Positions 6,384 to 9,604 of a DNA stretch of 9,604 nt are shown in pieces. Both the position numbers and the translations under genes were made by a program. Below the pieces are notes generated by a model. That model had not been told where the DNA came from and ran no database searches. It was given only the letters and a program-made list of their open reading frames with translations. Source of the DNA: Planococcaceae bacterium UBA3370 (GTDB lineage: Bacteria; Bacillota; Bacilli; Bacillales_A; Planococcaceae); NCBI GenBank assembly GCA_002360295.1, contig DEQI01000357.1:2717-12320 (forward strand). The letters are read 5' to 3'. The stretch's first letter is position 1, and every line of letters begins with the position of its first letter.

Positions 6384-7280
6384 ATGAAAATTGCGATAGC
6401 TGGCGGAACAGGCTTTGTTGGGCAAGAGCTTACGAAGCTATTACGTGAACAAGGCCATGAAATTTATATATTAACGAGAAGCGAAGAAAAATATGTCGAT
6501 GGTGTACAATATTTAAGCTGGATGAATGGCTCTAAAATAGAAAATCACTTAGAAGATCTTGATGCGTTTGTTAATTTAGCCGGTGTATCTCTTAATGATG
6601 GTCGCTGGACTGCTCATCAAAAAGATGCGATATATACAAGTCGAATGGATACTACAAATGAAGTGCTTCGTATTTTTGATCAGTTAATTGAGCGTCCGAA
6701 TGTTTTTATTAACGCTAGCGCTGTCGGCATTTATCCCACTTCAACAACTGAAGTTTATACAGAAAATTCACCTGAAAAAGCCTCTAGTTTTTTAGGTGAA
6801 ACGGTTGATGATTGGGAACAAAAAGCATTACAAGCAGAGCAACTTGGCATTCGCACTTGTGTCATGCGATTTGGTGTCATATTAGGAAAAAACGAAGGGG
6901 CACTCCCGCTTATTGTGCTTCCTTATCAATTTTTTGTGGGCGGAACAATCGGTTCAGGTGAGCAATGGTTATCATGGATTCATATTGAAGACGTTGCTCG
7001 TGCCATATTACACGCAATCGAAACACCTGAACTAAGTGGTCCAATCAATGTCACTTCGCCAAATCCAAAAAGAATGACTAATTTCGGCAAAATAGTGGCT
7101 CGAGTACTTCATAGACCCCATTGGCTGCCTGTACCGAGCTTCGCCTTACAGCTCGCACTCGGCGAAAAAAGTGTGCTTGTATTAGAAGGTCAATATGTCA
7201 TGCCAGAAAAATTACTTATGTCCGGCTTTACGTTTAAATTTTCTTCTCTTGAAAACGCCATTAAAGATTTGTATAAGTAA
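6384..7280 (+). CDS. yfhF: TIGR01777-family NAD(P)-binding epimerase-like protein YfhF
   Basis: This 298-residue protein is of the extended (atypical) short-chain dehydrogenase/epimerase type. The Rossmann nucleotide-binding glycine motif is GGTGFVG at 7-13, NLAG is at 64-67, ASAVGIYP at 111-118 supplies the active-site tyrosine region, and WLSWIHIEDV is at 195-204. The C-terminal 50 residues (HWLPVPSFALQLALGE onward) are the DUF1731 domain typical of this family. Its substrate is not known; cell-division inhibitor SulA-like names in databases are historical. The ATG at 6384 is preceded by GGAGGGG with 9 nt spacing; an in-frame TTG at 6366 would overlap that site and is rejected. It is divergent from recX, as I recall in B. 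subtilis. The stop codon overlaps the region just after the -35 of the pdaA sigma-G-like promoter; no terminator is seen between them. Confidence 0.93.
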   Translation: MKIAIAGGTGFVGQELTKLLREQGHEIYILTRSEEKYVDGVQYLSWMNGSKIENHLEDLDAFVNLAGVSLNDGRWTAHQKDAIYTSRMDTTNEVLRIFDQLIERPNVFINASAVGIYPTSTTEVYTENSPEKASSFLGETVDDWEQKALQAEQLGIRTCVMRFGVILGKNEGALPLIVLPYQFFVGGTIGSGEQWLSWIHIEDVARAILHAIETPELSGPINVTSPNPKRMTNFGKIVARVLHRPHWLPVPSFALQLALGEKSVLVLEGQYVMPEKLLMSGFTFKFSSLENAIKDLYK

Positions 7281-7299
7281 TTGACTTTTGCACAATCTA
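7271..7299 (+). promoter_or_regulatory. Sigma-G-like (forespore) promoter of pdaA
   Basis: GTATAAG (7271-7277, inside the last codons of yfhF) and CAATCTA (7293-7299, one mismatch to CATnHTA) are separated by 15 nt, and the -10 ends 22 nt before the ATG. Both distances are the same as in the sspE promoter. B. subtilis pdaA is known to be transcribed in the forespore by sigma-G, which agrees. Confidence 0.55.
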
Positions 7300-7321
7300 C
7301 TTTTAAAAAGGAGGTTGCGCT

Positions 7322-8122
7322 ATGTGGAAACATCATCTTTATGGCGTATTACTAATATGTAGCATTATGCTCATTTCACTTGTCACATCCCCTGGTACAT
7401 TTGCAAAAGCAGGAGAATACCATTGGGGCTTTAAACGGTCTACAAATAACGAGCCCGCAGAAGCAGGCGCACAGCTCGATTCTTTGCTTCACCAATATGG
7501 CGCAATATACAAAGGAAAAAGTGATAAAAAAATCGCCTATTTATCCTTCGATAATGGCTATGAAAATGGCTTTACTGAAAGCATTTTGGATACACTTGCC
7601 GCAGAAAAAGTACCGGCTACTTTCTTTTTAACAGGGCATTATCTAACGAGTGCTACGGATTTAGTGAAAAGAATGGTGAAGGATGGTCATATTATTGGTA
7701 ACCATTCTTACGGACATCCAAATATGGCGCGTTTAACAGAACAGCAAATGATTGACGAATGGCAAAAGTTTGATAACAAACTGTATGAACTGACTGGTGT
7801 AAAGCGTACTTATTATGCCCGACCTCCAGAAGGAATATTTAACGAAAAAGTATTACAAGTTGGAAACGATAACGGGTATCGGCATATTTTTTGGTCAGTT
7901 GCCTTTAAAGATTGGCTAAAGGATGAACGCCGAGGCTATAAATACGCGTATGATGCACTGATGCAACAGCTTCATCCGGGTGCTGTCATTTTAATGCATA
8001 CCGTGGCACAGGATAATGCCGAAGCATTGCCGAAATTTATTAAAGACGCAAAAGCAGCTGGTTATACTTTTGCAACATTGGATGATCTCGTACTTGAATA
8101 CGAGGGAGTTACTTTGCCTTAA
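7322..8122 (+). CDS. pdaA: Muramic delta-lactam biosynthesis de-N-acetylase PdaA
   Basis: PdaA removes the acetyl group from peptide-stripped muramic acid in spore cortex peptidoglycan, allowing delta-lactam formation; the lactam is recognised by germination lytic enzymes. The 266-residue product has a signal peptide (hydrophobic about 7-22, likely processed near FAKA, residues 27-30), so it works outside the forespore inner membrane. The CE4 polysaccharide deacetylase motifs are in order: SFDNGY (75-80, D77), GNHSYGH (126-132, H128 and H132), YYARPPEG (164-171), FKDW (195-198) and ILMHT (223-227, H226). The DNG in place of the usual DDG is characteristic of PdaA and separates it from metal-binding chitin deacetylase-like members. 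The start is clear: AAGGAGG lies 7 nt before the ATG. It has its own sigma-G-like promoter and a terminator. Confidence 0.95.
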   Translation: MWKHHLYGVLLICSIMLISLVTSPGTFAKAGEYHWGFKRSTNNEPAEAGAQLDSLLHQYGAIYKGKSDKKIAYLSFDNGYENGFTESILDTLAAEKVPATFFLTGHYLTSATDLVKRMVKDGHIIGNHSYGHPNMARLTEQQMIDEWQKFDNKLYELTGVKRTYYARPPEGIFNEKVLQVGNDNGYRHIFWSVAFKDWLKDERRGYKYAYDALMQQLHPGAVILMHTVAQDNAEALPKFIKDAKAAGYTFATLDDLVLEYEGVTLP

Positions 8123-8151
8123 CAAAAATATTTGTATAAGTAATAAACATT

Positions 8152-8192
8152 GGGGCGTCTAGAAAGTTAATCACTTTCCAGACGCCCCTTTT
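8152..8192 (+). terminator. Rho-independent terminator after pdaA
   Basis: GGGGCGTCT-A-GAAAGT pairs with ACTTTC-C-AGACGCCCC (9 plus 6 bp with one A-C mismatch) around a TAATC loop, followed by four T. It begins about 30 nt after the pdaA stop codon. On the minus strand the mismatch becomes a G-U pair but no T-run follows, so the plus direction is preferred. Confidence 0.85.
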
Positions 8193-8222
8193 ACCTTACT
8201 TTATTTTCACGTTACGGTCCGT

Positions 8223-8228
8223 TATAAT
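8223..8228 (+). promoter_or_regulatory. Candidate -10 element of the rRNA methyltransferase promoter
   Basis: A perfect TATAAT lies between the pdaA terminator and the next gene. The -35 region at 17 nt (TTTATT) is weak. A start near 8235 would leave the ATG at 8235 without a leader, which supports the downstream ATG at 8259. Confidence 0.5.
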
Positions 8229-8258
8229 GGTGTGATGAACTTAGAAGGACGTGGAAAA

Positions 8259-9604
8259 ATGAATCAAACAGTTATGACACTTGGTCAAAAATTTCCTTTA
8301 ACAATAAAACGCCTTGGTATAAATGGTGAAGGTGTTGGATTTTATAAACGTAATGTTGTATTCGTTAAAGGAGCATTACCTGGTGAAGAAGTAACGGTCA
8401 AAGTAACAAAGCTTCAACGTAATTTCGCAGAGGCTGAAATATTATCTATTCGAAAAGCAAGCGATTATCGCCAAGAAGCTCCTTGTGCTCTATACGATGA
8501 ATGCGGTGGCTGTCAATTGCAGCATATGTCTTATGAAGGTCAACTGAAAAACAAACGAGATATTGTGGTACAAGCACTTGAAAAGTATGTACCGCATATT
8601 GCTGAAACAACAGAAATACGTTCGACAATAGGAATGGAAAACCCTTGGAATTACCGGAACAAAAGCCAGTTTCAAGTACGCAAAGAAGGCAAACGTGTAT
8701 ATGCCGGTCTATTTACGGAAGGCTCAAATAAGCTGTTAAACATCAATGATTGCTTAGTACAGCATCCTGTCACTTCGAAAATAACTGTCGGCACACGTAA
8801 AATTTTGCAAAAGCTTGGCATTTCAATTTATGACGGAAAAACACTTAACGGTTTAGTACGTACGATTGTTGTCCGTACTGGGATTCGCACAGGCGAAACA
8901 CAGGTTTGTTTAGTGACAACACGTAACGAACTGCCTCATAAAGCAGAACTAATTGAACGGATTAAAAAACTGGATCCATCCATTGTATCGATTACACAAA
9001 ACATTAACCGTGACAAAACTTCACTTATTTTTGGTGATGAAACCATTCTTTTAGATGGTAAAGATACGATTCACGAAGAGCTTGGCGAGTTAGCATTCGA
9101 CTTATCTTCACGCGCCTTTTTCCAGCTAAACCCGGAACAAACGGTGCTTCTATATAATGAAATAAAAAAAGCTGCGGCACTCACTGGTAAAGAAACCGTT
9201 GTCGATGCATACTGCGGAGTGGGTACCATTGGTTTATGGTTAGCAAAAGATGCGAAAGAAGTACGAGGTATGGATATCGTACCTGAAAGTATTGAGGATG
9301 CGAAACGTAACGCACGTAATCATGGCTTTAAGCATGCCCGCTATTATGCTGGCAAAGCAGAAGATTGGTTAGCTCGATGGCGTCGCGAGGGCTTCACACC
9401 TGACGTTATCACAGTTGACCCTCCGCGCACAGGACTGGATACAAGCTTTATTAAATCCGTTCTAAAAATAAAACCAAAACGTGTCGTTTATACGTCCTGT
9501 AACCCTTCGACATTAGCAAAAGATTTGCAAGAACTGTCGAAGCTTTATGATGTAGAATATATTCAACCCGTTGATATGTTCCCTCAAACTGCACATGTTG
9601 AGTG
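8259..9604 (+). CDS. rlmCD: 23S rRNA (uracil-5-)-methyltransferase RlmCD/RumA family, 3' end missing
   Basis: This enzyme methylates uracil C5 in 23S rRNA using S-adenosylmethionine. In B. subtilis one such enzyme, RlmCD, modifies both U747 and U1939, and a paralogue, YfjO, lies near pdaA as I recall; synteny here favours the YfjO-type copy. The visible 448 residues are nearly complete (about 459 expected). An N-terminal TRAM-like domain precedes an Fe-S cluster site (C76, C82, C85 in [14 protein letters not shown], and C165). [12 protein letters not shown] (284-295), the SAM-binding [14 protein letters not shown] (316-329), DPPRTGLD (387-394) and [11 protein letters not shown] with the catalytic cysteine C414 follow. 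The window ends just after TAHVE, whose glutamate (E448) is the expected general base. AAGGA lies 9 nt before the ATG at 8259. An in-frame ATG at 8235 is possible but lies near the predicted transcription start. Confidence 0.94.
   Translation, partial: MNQTVMTLGQKFPLTIKRLGINGEGVGFYKRNVVFVKGALPGEEVTVKVTKLQRNFAEAEILSIRKASDYRQEAPCALYDECGGCQLQHMSYEGQLKNKRDIVVQALEKYVPHIAETTEIRSTIGMENPWNYRNKSQFQVRKEGKRVYAGLFTEGSNKLLNINDCLVQHPVTSKITVGTRKILQKLGISIYDGKTLNGLVRTIVVRTGIRTGETQVCLVTTRNELPHKAELIERIKKLDPSIVSITQNINRDKTSLIFGDETILLDGKDTIHEELGELAFDLSSRAFFQLNPEQTVLLYNEIKKAAALTGKETVVDAYCGVGTIGLWLAKDAKEVRGMDIVPESIEDAKRNARNHGFKHARYYAGKAEDWLARWRREGFTPDVITVDPPRTGLDTSFIKSVLKIKPKRVVYTSCNPSTLAKDLQELSKLYDVEYIQPVDMFPQTAHVE

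Noticed and set aside
6285..6425. A 47-codon N-terminal extension of recX to 6425
   Set aside because: It crosses the divergent promoter region, shows no RecX similarity, and the ATG at 6284 has AAGGGGG at good spacing and the family N-terminus.
8446..8675. Two overlapping minus-strand frames inside the rRNA methyltransferase gene
   Set aside because: They lie opposite the conserved iron-sulphur region and have no start signals.
1..9604. Mobile elements, CRISPR arrays, toxin-antitoxin or defence genes
   Set aside because: No transposase, integrase, regular direct-repeat array or defence-type domain appears on either strand; every substantial frame is a conserved chromosomal gene or its shadow.

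Overview
The window looks like chromosomal DNA from a low-GC, endospore-forming Firmicute, most likely a Planococcaceae/Lysinibacillus-Solibacillus type relative of Bacillus. The reasons are AT-rich sequence with strong AGGAGG-type ribosome binding sites, spore-specific genes (a gamma-type SASP and the cortex deacetylase PdaA), and a gene set matching the B. subtilis yfh/yga/yfj neighbourhood as I remember it. No mobile element, phage gene, CRISPR array, tRNA or rRNA is visible. Gene order is compact; the longest gap without a gene is about 260 nt (2163-2425), which holds the sspE terminator and the ygaC promoter.

Left part, minus strand (1-3696). Reading in transcription direction: mutY (A/G-mismatch adenine glycosylase), then sspE (a short gamma-type spore protein with its own sigma-G-like promoter and a terminator), then ygaC (DUF402 nucleotide phosphatase family, own extended -10 promoter and terminator), then ygaD (ABC exporter with fused membrane and ATPase domains, cut by the window edge after the ABC signature).

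Middle. yfhP (membrane-bound putative metal-dependent hydrolase) is divergent from mutY and ends at a strong terminator. That terminator is shared with the convergent minus-strand operon recX-yfhH-yfhJ (RecA modulator plus two small conserved proteins), in which recX and yfhH overlap by ATGA and yfhH and yfhJ are 1 nt apart.

Right part, plus strand (6321-9604). yfhF (TIGR01777-type NAD(P)-binding epimerase family), divergent from recX, is followed by pdaA (spore cortex muramic-delta-lactam deacetylase) with a sigma-G-like promoter that begins over the yfhF stop codon. After a terminator comes an RlmCD/RumA-type 23S rRNA uracil-5-methyltransferase, nearly complete but cut by the window end.

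The window mixes DNA maintenance (mutY, recX), spore formation (sspE, pdaA) and housekeeping functions. I do not see a new multi-gene system. The most interesting signals are the matching geometry of the two sigma-G-like promoters, a three-unit hexapeptide repeat at the C-terminus of YgaC, an unusually short SspE, and frequent non-ATG starts (four of eleven), including a mutY start that is decided by a ribosome binding site inside the longer reading frame.
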